32,642 bases of DNA. It comes from Nitrosomonadaceae bacterium (GTDB lineage Bacteria > Pseudomonadota > Gammaproteobacteria > Burkholderiales > Nitrosomonadaceae). The position numbers and the translations under genes were made by a program. Numbering within the stretch: the first letter of the stretch is position 1; the number at the start of each line of letters is the position of its first letter. The stretch covers positions 1-32,642 of the forward strand of contig BJGV01000016.1 of assembly GCA_014190895.1 (NCBI GenBank), written 5' to 3'. The notes under the pieces were generated by a model, which made no database searches, had not been told where the DNA came from, and saw only the letters and a list, made by a program, of their open reading frames with translations. Positions 1 through 8,035 of this stretch are shown piece by piece.

Positions 1-233
1 CGGAGTGGACGCACCTCTGGTGTACCGGTTATGACGCCAGTCGTATCGCCGGGTAGCTAAGTGCGGAAGAGATAACCGCTGAAAGCATCTAAGCGGGAAA
101 CTCGCCTCAAGATGAGACTTCCCGGGGGCTTACCCCCCTAAAGGTTCGTCGAAGACTACGACGTTGATAGGTCGGGTGTGGAAGCGCAGCAATGCGTTAA
201 GCTAACCGATACTAATTGACCGTGTGGCTTGAT
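1..233 (+). rRNA. rrl: 23S ribosomal RNA, 3' end (partial)
   Basis: This is the last part of 23S rRNA; the 5' part lies outside the window. The conserved 3'-terminal stretch (GCTAACCGATACTAATTGAC, then CGTGTGGCTTGAT) is visible at about 201-233 and has the form usual in Betaproteobacteria. The exact mature end is estimated from the family and could be a few bases off. The 5S gene follows after about 130 bases of spacer with no tRNA in it. Confidence 0.95.
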
Positions 234-365
234 TCTATAACTTTAAGAAAAAATGTTGAAAATAGAGACCCCAAGATTGTAAATAAGTTTTGAGGTTTAC
301 TAAAAACATGAGACAAATTCTTTGCAGTAATACAATTTAACCTATTTGCTTCTTCTAAAAGTTTC

Positions 366-480
366 GCTTGGCGGCTATAGCGCTTTGGACCCACCCCTTC
401 CCATCTCGAACAGGGCCGTGAAACGAAGTTGCGCCGATGATAGTGTGCATTACGCATGTAAAAGTAGGTCACTGCCAAGC
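366..480 (+). rRNA. rrf: 5S ribosomal RNA
   Basis: This is a complete 5S rRNA of about 115 nt. The terminal stem is formed by GCTTGGC at 366-372 and GCCAAGC at 474-480. Internal conserved stretches such as CCCATCTCGAACAGG and GCGCCGATGATAGTG are present. It lies downstream of 23S in the same orientation and is followed at once by a strong intrinsic terminator, so it closes the rRNA operon. Ends are set by the terminal helix. Confidence 0.95.
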
Positions 481-490
481 ACCTTATAAT

Positions 491-526
491 AAAAAATCCC
501 CGGCTCATTGAGCTGGGGATTTTTTT
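491..526 (+). terminator. Intrinsic terminator of the rRNA operon
   Basis: An 11-bp stem (ATCCCCGGCTC at 496-506 paired with GAGCTGGGGAT at 510-520, one G-T pair) with a 3-nt loop is followed by seven Ts. It lies 15 bases after the end of 5S and is a textbook rho-independent terminator. Confidence 0.93.
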
Positions 527-557
527 GAAATATAACATTGTTGATACAGGCTGATTT

Positions 558-593
558 TACCAATAAAAATTAATCTTTTAGTTTTTATTGGTA
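558..593. repeat. 12-bp inverted repeat, likely hairpin after ureD
   Basis: TACCAATAAAAA at 558-569 and TTTTTATTGGTA at 582-593 are perfect inverted copies with a 12-nt loop. The hairpin sits between the rRNA terminator and the 3' end of the minus-strand ureD-like gene. It may end or protect the ureD transcript, but on the minus strand it is not followed by a T run, so a terminator role is uncertain. Confidence 0.5.
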
Positions 594-621
594 GCTTAAT
601 TTTTAGTGAGAAACCAGAGAT

Positions 622-1437
622 CTACTCTTGATCCCAAAGAAGATCCTGAATTTTTTGAAAACAATTAAATAATTGTTCACCACCGTTCCCTAGGACTCTC
701 AATACCAAACCATTGGCATCTGTTTCTGAAATTCCAAACGACACATCTTTCTCTTTTTCTAGTAGAAGAAAAATTTTTTCTATAAAATCGCAAGCAAGAC
801 TAAGTCCTGTATTGATATATACAAGAGTGGCCTGGTGCGTATATTGCTCTAGTTGAGTCACTGTATTTACTGGAATCAATTGAGGCTCTAATATTATTTG
901 ATCTTTTAAAATCAGTTTATCTCTAAAATAAATCTCGGTCATATTTTGAAAATAAGTAAATTTAAATATTTCGCCAAACATTTTTCTACCATAAGTAAAG
1001 AGTTCGGAATTCTTCCTTCCGCAGGTAATGATTTCGCTAAAAATTAATTTACAGTTTTCCCCTAAGTTAAAAATATTATAATTTTTAAAGATAGAGTTTT
1101 CTTGTGGAACAACTGGACGTGGTACGTAACAAAAGGCACTGTTATCTGCAAGCGTGACCCTAGTGATTTGTGATGATCCTTCATTCATGTTGTACAGTCT
1201 CTGGTAAGATTGTGTTTGTAACTGGAACTTCCCATGTTCTTCTATATCTATAATTATCTCGTGATGATCGGTATCTAGTAAACCTGGTGAAGAACTTCCT
1301 AGCATCATGTATAGGCAATTATCATCTTTTGTTTGTCCAATATTGGTAATGCGAAAAGGAACGCTGACATAGCTGTCCATTAGATACGATCTGCCATTTT
1401 TAGAGGCTACTTTTATTTTTAGATTAGATGTTGTCAT
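622..1437 (-). CDS. ureD: UreD-family urease accessory protein (orphan)
   Basis: A 271-residue protein resembling UreD (UreH), the urease accessory protein that joins UreF and UreG to load nickel into urease. Family traits visible are SSSPGLLDTD near residue 50, the TQSYQRLYNMNEG stretch near residue 75, the PRPVVPQENSIF segment near residue 107, and SEIITCGRK near residue 134. The length is normal for the family. The wording of these motifs (TQSYQR, SEIxTCGRK) is closer to the forms I recall from Bacteroidetes and Helicobacter than to typical proteobacterial UreD, which suggests transfer; this is from memory. It is an orphan: no urease subunit or other accessory gene is in the window. It lies downstream of prfB on the same strand after a 116-base gap. 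Whether it acts in nickel loading here is not shown. Confidence 0.75.
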   Translation of the reverse strand: MTTSNLKIKVASKNGRSYLMDSYVSVPFRITNIGQTKDDNCLYMMLGSSSPGLLDTDHHEIIIDIEEHGKFQLQTQSYQRLYNMNEGSSQITRVTLADNSAFCYVPRPVVPQENSIFKNYNIFNLGENCKLIFSEIITCGRKNSELFTYGRKMFGEIFKFTYFQNMTEIYFRDKLILKDQIILEPQLIPVNTVTQLEQYTHQATLVYINTGLSLACDFIEKIFLLLEKEKDVSFGISETDANGLVLRVLGNGGEQLFNCFQKIQDLLWDQE

Positions 1438-1553
1438 TTTGGTGAGACAGCTTTAATAGCGTTAATGTTTATTTTTTTAAGTGCCCCGAAAATTCTGGCG
1501 TATTTATTTGGAAGTCATTTGGATCTACTCAACCAAGATGAGTAATGCGGGAA

Positions 1554-2658
1554 TTAAATATTCTTCTTTAAACTGGCTTCAATAAAATCATCTAATCCAC
1601 CATCAAGCACCCCCTGAGTATTGCCGATTTCAATGCCGGTTCGTAGATCTTTAATGCGAGATTGATCTAGTACATAGGAACGTATTTGGTGTCCCCAGCC
1701 AATATCTGTTTTAGAGTCTTCCATCGCTTGTTTTTCATCATTGCGTTTGCGTAACTCTGCTTCGTATAGACGTGACTTAAGCATTGTCATTGCTTCTGCG
1801 CGATTGCGATGCTGTGATCGGTCATTCTGACATTGCACCACAATCCCGGTGGGGTTGTGAGTAATACGAATAGCTGAATCAGTCTTGTTAATATGTTGAC
1901 CGCCAGCTCCAGAAGCTCGATAGGTATCGACACGTAAATCTGCGGGATTGATTTCTATCTCGATAGTGTCGTCTATCTCCGGGTAGATAAACACACTAGC
2001 AAAGGAGGTATGGCGACGATTACCGGAGTCAAATGGTGATTTACGAACTAATCGGTGAACTCCGCTTTCTGTACGTAAATAGCCATAGGCATAGTCTCCG
2101 GATACCTTTAAACTCGCACTTTTAATACCTGCAACCTCACCAGATGATTCTTCTAATACTTCTACCTTGTAACCATGACGCTCGCAATAGCGTAAATACA
2201 TACGTTCTAGCATAGCAGCCCAGTCTTGAGCTTCAGTACCACCAGAACCAGATTGAATATCTACGAAGCAGTTATTAGGATCCATGGGATTAGAGAACAT
2301 ACGACAGAATTCCATGTTTTTTACGGTTCTTTCTAGTTCCAGTACATCAGCACCAATGCTTCCTAATGCCATCCCGTCTCTTTCCAATTTTGCTAACTGA
2401 AAAATATCCTGAGCGTCGCGTAATTGCTGTTCAACTTCTTTTAAATTAGTTATGACGCTCTCGAGCATCTTTTTCTCACGGTTTAATTCTTGAGCGCGTT
2501 TGTTATCACTCCAAATAATTGGGTCTCCAGTTAGATGAGAAAGTTCATTTAAGCGTGTTTGTTTAGCATCAAGGTCAAAGATGCCCCCGTAATTCTGCTA
2601 ATCTATTATTGAGATCGACGATTTGATTAGCAATGGTGTTGATTTCTTCTGGTTCCAT
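1554..2658 (-). CDS. prfB: Peptide chain release factor 2, with programmed +1 frameshift
   Basis: RF2 recognises UGA and UAA stop codons and releases the finished protein from the ribosome. The gene is in two frames. Translation starts at ATG 2658 (MEPEEINTI...), runs 27 codons to CTT 2580-2578 and meets an in-frame TGA at 2577-2575. Skipping one base at 2577 continues as L-D-L-D-A-K-Q to a stop at 1554, giving 367 residues (E. coli RF2 has 365). The slippery site CTT-TGA-C and the upstream GGGGG Shine-Dalgarno-like run, three bases before CTT, match the known autoregulatory frameshift. The stop-recognition tripeptide SPF (about 207-209) and the catalytic GGQ (about 252-254) are intact. The Met at 2468 is internal, not the start. 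Low RF2 should favour frameshifting, so synthesis is self-regulated. Confidence 0.96.
2574..2590 (-). promoter_or_regulatory. prfB programmed +1 frameshift site
   Basis: On the minus strand the sequence is CGGGGGCATCTTTGAC. It holds an internal Shine-Dalgarno-like purine run, the slippery CTT codon and an in-frame TGA followed by C. The zero frame ends here and the +1 frame continues into the rest of RF2. The arrangement equals the classical prfB recoding signal. Confidence 0.95.
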
Positions 2659-2691
2659 AAGAGATTAATCCAAAAATAAAAAAGATATAAA

Positions 2692-2697
2692 ATTATA
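2692..2697 (-). promoter_or_regulatory. Candidate -10 element of prfB
   Basis: A perfect TATAAT preceded directly by TG lies about 34 bases upstream of the prfB start codon on the minus strand. The -35 region is poor (GGTTTG at 17-bp spacing), so this is a plausible promoter and no more. Confidence 0.45.
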
Positions 2698-2813
2698 CAG
2701 GAAATAAATTAGAGCAAACCGTTTGTTAAAATCTTAGATCTTGAGATAGGTGAGTTAGCCCGCTCTTTTCAATTTGTCAGGAAAAAAGCCTCTTTCTTCG
2801 TTACAATTACATA

Positions 2814-3524
2814 ATGTCAAAACTTTTTGCACTAATTCCGGCAGCTGGTTCTGGTTTACGCATGGGTGGTAATTTACCTAAACAGTATCTATCGCTCGCT
2901 GGTAAACCAATGATCTATCATGCCCTGCAGACATTGTGCAATTCTTCTCAAATTGCCAATGTGTTTGTGGTGCTTGCCCCAGATGATAGTGAGTGGTCAA
3001 GATATGATTGGTCTGCGTTTTCTCAAAAAATAATTGTACTTTATTGCGGTGGGCTAGCGCGGGGAGAAAGTATACTGAATGGACTTAAAGCGGCATCAAA
3101 AGTGTTATCAATAAGTGATAATGATTGGATATTGGTACATGATGCAGCGAGACCTTGTTTAAGCAAGGCGCAACTTAGGAAATTAATAGATGAGCTCATT
3201 GATGATATGGTTGGCGGCCTATTGGCGATTCCAGTTGCTGATACACTAAAACGGAGCGACATTAGCGGTCGAGTAAAGCATACCGAATCCAGGGAAAATT
3301 TGTGGCAAGCACAAACACCGCAGATGTTTCGTTATAGATTGTTGATAAACTCTTTGAATAGAGCCGGTAGTGTAGTTATGACTGATGATGCTGGCGCAAT
3401 TGAGGCCATGGGTTTATACCCTAAATTAGTGTCAAGTGATATACGTAATTTAAAAGTAACTTACCCGCAAGACTTTATTTTAGCAGAATTAATATTACGA
3501 GAATTACAAGAGGAAAAGAAGTGA
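2814..3524 (+). CDS. ispD: 2-C-methyl-D-erythritol 4-phosphate cytidylyltransferase
   Basis: IspD joins CTP and methylerythritol 4-phosphate to give CDP-methylerythritol in the MEP isoprenoid pathway. The 236-residue protein has the usual length. The nucleotide-binding N-terminus is visible ([10 protein letters not shown] at about 9-18, then PKQYL), as are VHDAARPCL near residue 105 and the QTPQMFR segment near residue 167. The start is ATG with no clear Shine-Dalgarno sequence in front; a TACAAT hexamer ends only 6 bases before the ATG. The stop overlaps the GTG of ispF by 4 bases, so the two genes are translationally coupled. Confidence 0.96.
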   Translation: MSKLFALIPAAGSGLRMGGNLPKQYLSLAGKPMIYHALQTLCNSSQIANVFVVLAPDDSEWSRYDWSAFSQKIIVLYCGGLARGESILNGLKAASKVLSISDNDWILVHDAARPCLSKAQLRKLIDELIDDMVGGLLAIPVADTLKRSDISGRVKHTESRENLWQAQTPQMFRYRLLINSLNRAGSVVMTDDAGAIEAMGLYPKLVSSDIRNLKVTYPQDFILAELILRELQEEKK

Positions 3525-4012
3525 ATAAAATTAGGATTGGACAGGGTTTTGATGTGCATCGTTTGGTTGTGGATCGTAAACTTATTATTGGTGGTGTAAC
3601 TATACCCTATGAAAAAGGTTTGCTTGGACATTCAGATGCCGATGTATTGTTACATGCAATTTGCGATGCGTTATTAGGCGCGGCTGCGTTAGGGGATATC
3701 GGTAGGCATTTTCCAGATACCGATCCACGTTATAAAAATATAGACAGCCGATCACTCTTACGTGAAGTCTCTCGTCTCCTAAAAGAGAGAGACTATAAAG
3801 TGATCAATATTGATGCAACTATTATTGCTCAAGCGCCTAAAATGTCGCCGTATATCTCTTCGATGATCGCTAATATTTCTCACGATCTTAAGATTCTAGT
3901 GGGGGACATAAACGTCAAAGCTAAAACTGCTGAATTTCTTGGATCTGTTGGCCAAGGAGATAGTATAGAGGCGGAAGTTGTGTGCTTGATTATTAAGACA
4001 GACATCTGCTGA
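3521..4012 (+). CDS. ispF: 2-C-methyl-D-erythritol 2,4-cyclodiphosphate synthase
   Basis: IspF forms the cyclic diphosphate later in the MEP pathway, as a trimer with a divalent metal at the active site. The 163-residue protein shows the metal ligands in GFDVHRL (Asp11, His13), the conserved [18 protein letters not shown] segment near residue 37, [10 protein letters not shown], and the C-terminal [11 protein letters not shown] stretch. It starts with GTG inside the end of ispD, preceded by AGAGGAAAAG as ribosome binding site. The ispDF pairing is common in Proteobacteria. Confidence 0.96.
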   Translation: MNKIRIGQGFDVHRLVVDRKLIIGGVTIPYEKGLLGHSDADVLLHAICDALLGAAALGDIGRHFPDTDPRYKNIDSRSLLREVSRLLKERDYKVINIDATIIAQAPKMSPYISSMIANISHDLKILVGDINVKAKTAEFLGSVGQGDSIEAEVVCLIIKTDIC

Positions 4013-4115
4013 TGTTGCCTGGTAATTATGCCTATTCGCGTATGCGTATTGTTTTTTATAGGTGAACTGTGTAGCAATAAAATTTAAGTATTTTTATTGA
4101 CGCAGATATAAAGAG

Positions 4116-4150
4116 ACATCATAGTCAATTAAACATAAGATTTATGATGT
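4116..4150. repeat. 8-bp inverted repeat between ispF and tsaB
   Basis: ACATCATA at 4116-4123 and TATGATGT at 4143-4150 form a perfect inverted repeat with a 19-base AT-rich spacer, about 70 bases before tsaB. It could be an operator or a weak hairpin. I cannot assign a regulator. Confidence 0.3.
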
Positions 4151-4220
4151 AGCATTCACCAAAAAGAGAGATAAGTATAACTCCCTTACCGTATTTTAAC
4201 ATTCTACCCCGTGGATTGCT

Positions 4221-4892
4221 TTGAGAATTCTTGCTTTTGATACATCTACACAATATTGTTCTGCTGCATTATGGGTAGATGGGAGGGTCCTTTATCGGGA
4301 GATGTTGGCCGGAAAGCGGCACACAGAATTTTTACTACCAATGATACAAGAAATGCTGGCTGATGCCGGAGCCGTCTTAACACAATTAGATGGCATAGCT
4401 TTTGGTTCCGGACCAGGATCTTTTACGGGTTTGCGTATTGCTTGTGGCGTAGCGCAGGGAATAGCTTTGGGGGCAGATCTGCCAGTGTTAGGCATCTCTA
4501 CATTAGAAGCACTAGCGCAGCAAGTTGGAGATGGTAATGTGGTAACAGCGCTTGATGCTCGTATGGGTGAAATTTATTATGCTACCTACATAAAATTTGC
4601 AGATAATTGGCAATCTGTAAACCCACCAATTCTTTGTTCACCAAGAAATGCACCTCCAATACTTGGAAATAATTGGATTGCTTGTGGTAGTGGTTTTGAT
4701 GTTTATAATGAAGTACTGTTGGATTGTTATAATGGTTGCATCTCTCGTGTTCATGGTGAATTTAATCCCCATGCTAGAGAAATAACGCAATTAGCTGCAC
4801 CTAGATTTTTAGAAGGACTCGGCGTTGATCCCGCCACCATAAGCCCGCTGTATATTCGTAATAAAGTAGCTTTAAAAGAAAACGAGAGATGA
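4221..4892 (+). CDS. tsaB: tRNA threonylcarbamoyladenosine biosynthesis protein TsaB
   Basis: TsaB is the inactive ASKHA-fold partner of TsaD; with TsaE they place the threonylcarbamoyl group on A37 of ANN-decoding tRNAs. The 223-residue protein begins with the family's ILAFDTST motif and has FGSGPGSFTGLRIACG at about 62-77 and the ALDARMGEIYYA stretch near residue 110. The start is TTG at 4221; the protein would lack the conserved N-terminus with any later start. The stop overlaps the ATG of rimI (ATGA), an arrangement common in Betaproteobacteria. Confidence 0.94.
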   Translation: MRILAFDTSTQYCSAALWVDGRVLYREMLAGKRHTEFLLPMIQEMLADAGAVLTQLDGIAFGSGPGSFTGLRIACGVAQGIALGADLPVLGISTLEALAQQVGDGNVVTALDARMGEIYYATYIKFADNWQSVNPPILCSPRNAPPILGNNWIACGSGFDVYNEVLLDCYNGCISRVHGEFNPHAREITQLAAPRFLEGLGVDPATISPLYIRNKVALKENER

Positions 4893-5353
4893 GTGCGCAG
4901 TTCCAAGAAGCGCCCAGAATTAGACAGATGCTTCTGACAGATCTAGATGCAGTAATTGCCATTGAACGAGAGGTTTTTTTGTGTCCTTGGACGCCAGGTA
5001 ATTTTTGCGATTCAATTAATTCTGGGTACTACTGTTATGTACTAGAAGATTCAGTTAATTACATTTCTGGTTATGGCGTAATGACCATTGCATTGGACGA
5101 AGCTCACATTCTTACACTGAGTATTGCAGTGGGGTCGCAACGAAAAGGATGCGGAAAAATATTATTGCAACACTTTATTCATGTGGCCAGTAAACACCAT
5201 ATGCGCTCAATATTTCTTGAGGTACGCACATCTAATCTTGATGCGGCTAGACTGTATGAGCGACTAGGATTTAGACGAATTGGCGTGCGTAAAGAATATT
5301 ATCCAGCGATGAGCAGGCGGGAAGATGCGGTTGTTATGGAATTAATACTGTGA
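4889..5353 (+). CDS. rimI: Ribosomal protein S18 alanine N-acetyltransferase
   Basis: A GNAT-fold N-acetyltransferase of 154 residues matching RimI, which acetylates the N-terminal alanine of ribosomal protein S18. The acetyl-CoA pyrophosphate loop is QRKGCG near residue 88. Family segments include FLCPWTPGNF near residue 30, EVRTSNLDAARLYERLGF near residue 113 and the C-terminal YYP...REDAVVMEL. It overlaps tsaB by 4 bases in front and the next gene by 4 bases behind, so the three are one transcription unit. Confidence 0.92.
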   Translation: MSAQFQEAPRIRQMLLTDLDAVIAIEREVFLCPWTPGNFCDSINSGYYCYVLEDSVNYISGYGVMTIALDEAHILTLSIAVGSQRKGCGKILLQHFIHVASKHHMRSIFLEVRTSNLDAARLYERLGFRRIGVRKEYYPAMSRREDAVVMELIL

Positions 5354-6054
5354 GCACTAGGCGCAGAGAAATTCTTAATGAATGCGGTCTCATGCCTTTA
5401 TGGCGCACTAAAGTAAATGATCAAAATACCTCCACCATTACACCGTTTTCTATTCCCCATATCAATACAGAAAATGATAGACGCTCACAGATTCTATGTA
5501 TGGATTGGTTGCAACTCAGAAAAAGTATAATAGATTGTGACGCTTGTTCATTGTGTCATAATCGTGTTCGAATACTATCTGGAGTAGGTGATGAAAATGC
5601 CGATTGGCTGTATGTAAGTGAAGAGCCAAACTTAGAGGAATGGGTCTTAACAGAATCTTACATTGATTCGTCAGATAGATTGTTAGATAACATGCTGGCG
5701 GCAATCAATCTGACTCGCGACAGGAATGTTTATATTACAAATATCGTGAAGTGTCGTCCATTAGGTAATAGGATTATTGAATCTAATGAGGCGCATCAGT
5801 GTGAACCTTATCTTGTGCGACAAATTGAGCTCGTCAAACCAAAACTTATTGTCGTATTGGGACAAGTAGCAGCACAAAATATTCTAATGACGAGTGCTAA
5901 TTTTAAGAGTCTGCGTGGGAAACTACATGAATATGCCGGCATTCCTTTAATCGTTACCTATCACCCGGCTTATTTATTGCACACATTAGCTGACAAGGAA
6001 AAAGCCTGGGAGGATTTATATTTTGCTAAGAGTACTATGGAGACACTATCGTAA
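5350..6054 (+). CDS. Family 4-type uracil-DNA glycosylase homologue, active-site motif degraded
   Basis: A 234-residue protein of the iron-sulfur uracil-DNA glycosylase family, which removes uracil from DNA. The presumed 4Fe-4S ligands are kept: CxxC in CDACSLC (Cys66, Cys69) and Cys135 and Cys151 (KCRPLGNR, QCEPYL). The third motif THPAY-type is kept as TYHPAYLL (His205). The first motif, normally GEAPG...E...G.PFVG.AG.LL, reads SEEPN...YIDSSDRLL at about 90-112, so the glycines and the PFVG loop that form the uracil pocket are lost. The fold and cluster are probably intact but normal activity is doubtful. It starts with GTG overlapping the rimI stop. An N-terminal extension of about 45 residues shows no recognised motif. 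Confidence 0.8.
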   Translation: MSTRRREILNECGLMPLWRTKVNDQNTSTITPFSIPHINTENDRRSQILCMDWLQLRKSIIDCDACSLCHNRVRILSGVGDENADWLYVSEEPNLEEWVLTESYIDSSDRLLDNMLAAINLTRDRNVYITNIVKCRPLGNRIIESNEAHQCEPYLVRQIELVKPKLIVVLGQVAAQNILMTSANFKSLRGKLHEYAGIPLIVTYHPAYLLHTLADKEKAWEDLYFAKSTMETLS

Positions 6055-6283
6055 TATTGTGTTCAATAGCTACCTTCTTAGAACGTTATTTTATCTGTAT
6101 TGCCCTGTTATTAATTTAACTCTTTCTGCATATCAGAAATAAAGAATGTCAGATTACTCGCGGTGCCAGTGTACTAATGCACTACTTCTTACCCATTCCT
6201 GTTCACAGAATTTTCTTTTTTTTGATGGGTTACTAATTACTTTTTATTGGGTGAATAAAATTTTAAAATTAATTGAAGTAGCT

Positions 6284-6289
6284 TATAAT
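6284..6289 (+). promoter_or_regulatory. Candidate -10 element for the lipoprotein gene
   Basis: A perfect TATAAT ends 31 bases before the ATG at 6321 in a very AT-rich stretch. No good -35 element stands at 16-18 bases. This is a plausible promoter because the gene is isolated from the udg operon by about 260 bases. Confidence 0.35.
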
Positions 6290-6320
6290 ATTTAATTAAA
6301 TTTACTCATTGGAATTAATA

Positions 6321-6659
6321 ATGGAATTTTCTAGAAAATTATTAGCTGCAACTATTTTATTGTCATTTATTTTAAGTCTAGGAGCGTGTGCCAGTCATTT
6401 TATCGATGTGCGACCGGGGTCTGAGCAGGTTTCCGTGGCACAGCCCAATCAGGTTGTTAATTGCGCAACTAAGGGAAAATTAACGGTTAGCGTTCTAAAT
6501 AGAATTGGATTTTTTACTCGTAGTGTTGAAGCTGTTGAAGCTAATCTGTTGCAATTAGCGCGTAATGGAGCAACAGATGCCGGTGTAGATACAGTGGTTA
6601 AACAGGATTCGGCTAAGTACGGAGAACGTACATTTGCTATTTACAAGTGCAGACCCTAA
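6321..6659 (+). CDS. Small lipoprotein, DUF4156-like
   Basis: A 112-residue protein with a lipoprotein signal: basic start MEFSRK, hydrophobic stretch, and lipobox LGAC with the acylated Cys at about 24. The mature part resembles the DUF4156 family of small proteobacterial outer-membrane lipoproteins (VRPGSEQV, then CATKGKLTVSV, then the NGATDAGVDTV stretch and a final FAIYKC). Two more cysteines (in NCATKG and YKC) may form a disulfide. An upstream TTG at 6309 is in frame, but ATG 6321 gives the better signal peptide. The role is unknown. It faces the msr gene, whose end is only 8 bases away. Confidence 0.75.
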   Translation: MEFSRKLLAATILLSFILSLGACASHFIDVRPGSEQVSVAQPNQVVNCATKGKLTVSVLNRIGFFTRSVEAVEANLLQLARNGATDAGVDTVVKQDSAKYGERTFAIYKCRP

Positions 6660-6667
6660 TTTAATTT

Positions 6668-8035
6668 TTAGAGTTCCGAGTCTAAGGAAATTTGTTGCCG
6701 ATCTGCAATAAATTTTAGAACGTTACCATTGATACAGTAGCGCTTAAAATTGGGAGCGGGACCGTCATTAAATACGTGACCAAGATGGATGCCTGAGCTT
6801 GCACTACGTACCTCGGTTCGTTTCATGTTATGGGAGTTATCTTCATGAAAAGTCACGGACCCTTCTACAGGGTTGAAAAAACTAGGCCATCCAGTTCCGC
6901 TTTCAAATTTTGCATTACTAAGAAAGAGCGTAGCACCGGTGATGGGATCAACAAATTTACCTGAGCGATTCTCATCTAAATTGGACGCTGTGAAGGGGAG
7001 TTCAGTTCCTTGTTTGAAGGCAACTGTTTGTTGTTCAGGTGAAAGCAAGTAAAAACCTAACCATTTCCAGAAGTTAATTTTTTCGCCATTGTAACCACTG
7101 TAGCGTGCGATTTCTTTGCCATTCTGGAATAGCACAATCGTGGGTGCCACAAATAAAGATTTCTGGAGTATCCAACCGGTTGGTGGCTTAGTATCAGTTG
7201 TCGCGACCACAGAAACATCAGTCCTCCAATGATTGAGCACATCTTTCTTAAATAGACTGCAGAATTCGCAATTCTCAGCTTCAAAAACAATTAATTGCTG
7301 CGCTAAACTTAAATTTTTAACTTTGAGCAGTTGAGTTTTCGTGTCGGATGTGACAGAGATTAGGGGAGTGAGTTTTGTTTGTGTCAGATCTTTAGTTGAT
7401 CTGGGGTATTTCACTCCTGTACCGCCAAGACCGCAGTACCCATTCGGATTTTTTTCTAGATAATTTTGGTGATACTCCTCAGCAGTTATATAATTTTTAA
7501 GTGGTAAGATTTCGGTAGTAATTTTTCCAAATCCAGCGGCACTGAGGGATCTTTGGTATTGTGACTGAGTGTCTAGAGCTGTAATTTTTTGATTTGTATT
7601 GTGATAATAAATAGCGCTACGGTAATTACTACCGAGATCATTGCCCTGACGATCCCCTTGAGTGGGATTGTGATTTTCCCAGAATCCGTTGAACAGAGTT
7701 TCTAATGTGACCTTCCGCGGATCAAAAGTGATCTTGATCACTTCCGCATGATTACGTGTCTTAACTCGTCCTGCGCGGAACGCTTTCTCGTGATTAAGGA
7801 TGTCCTGATACCCTATGTTAGGAAGATCTCCTCCCGCATAACCGCTTTCTATATCAATGACTCCAGGAATCTCTCCCATGCGTTTCTCTGCGCCCCAGAA
7901 ACAGCCCATTCCTAGGACAATAAAGTCCATTGTTTGTTTTTGAATCATAGTTCTCTCGGCTGCATGTGTCACCATTGTAATATTTAAACCCAATAGGATA
8001 ACCACGGTAAATTTTATTTTTAGCAGTTTATTCAT
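6668..8035 (-). CDS. msrAB: Periplasmic methionine sulfoxide reductase, MsrA-thioredoxin-like-MsrB fusion
   Basis: A 455-residue secreted repair enzyme that reduces both S- and R-methionine sulfoxide in proteins. A signal peptide spans residues 1 to about 25 (KLLKIKFTVVILLGLNITMV, cut after THA). MsrA follows, with catalytic Cys45 in GMGCFWGAE and a likely resolving Cys201 in NGYCGLGG. A thioredoxin-like domain at about 235-330 has CEFC (Cys256, Cys259) and a cis-Pro in VAPTIV. MsrB occupies about 340-455 with SGTGWPSFF, HLGHVFNDGP and catalytic Cys434 in RYCING; the zinc-binding CxxC pairs are absent. The start is ATG 8035; the in-frame TTG at 8053 adds six residues before a better signal peptide. 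The thioredoxin-like part presumably feeds electrons to both Msr domains. In the well-known neisserial PilB the thioredoxin domain comes first, so the order here is unusual. Confidence 0.92.
   Translation of the reverse strand: MNKLLKIKFTVVILLGLNITMVTHAAERTMIQKQTMDFIVLGMGCFWGAEKRMGEIPGVIDIESGYAGGDLPNIGYQDILNHEKAFRAGRVKTRNHAEVIKITFDPRKVTLETLFNGFWENHNPTQGDRQGNDLGSNYRSAIYYHNTNQKITALDTQSQYQRSLSAAGFGKITTEILPLKNYITAEEYHQNYLEKNPNGYCGLGGTGVKYPRSTKDLTQTKLTPLISVTSDTKTQLLKVKNLSLAQQLIVFEAENCEFCSLFKKDVLNHWRTDVSVVATTDTKPPTGWILQKSLFVAPTIVLFQNGKEIARYSGYNGEKINFWKWLGFYLLSPEQQTVAFKQGTELPFTASNLDENRSGKFVDPITGATLFLSNAKFESGTGWPSFFNPVEGSVTFHEDNSHNMKRTEVRSASSGIHLGHVFNDGPAPNFKRYCINGNVLKFIADRQQISLDSEL

Noticed and set aside
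212-538. Minus-strand open frame across the 5S rRNA region
   Set aside because: It runs through 5S rRNA and its terminator, has no protein family character, and is explained by the RNA gene.
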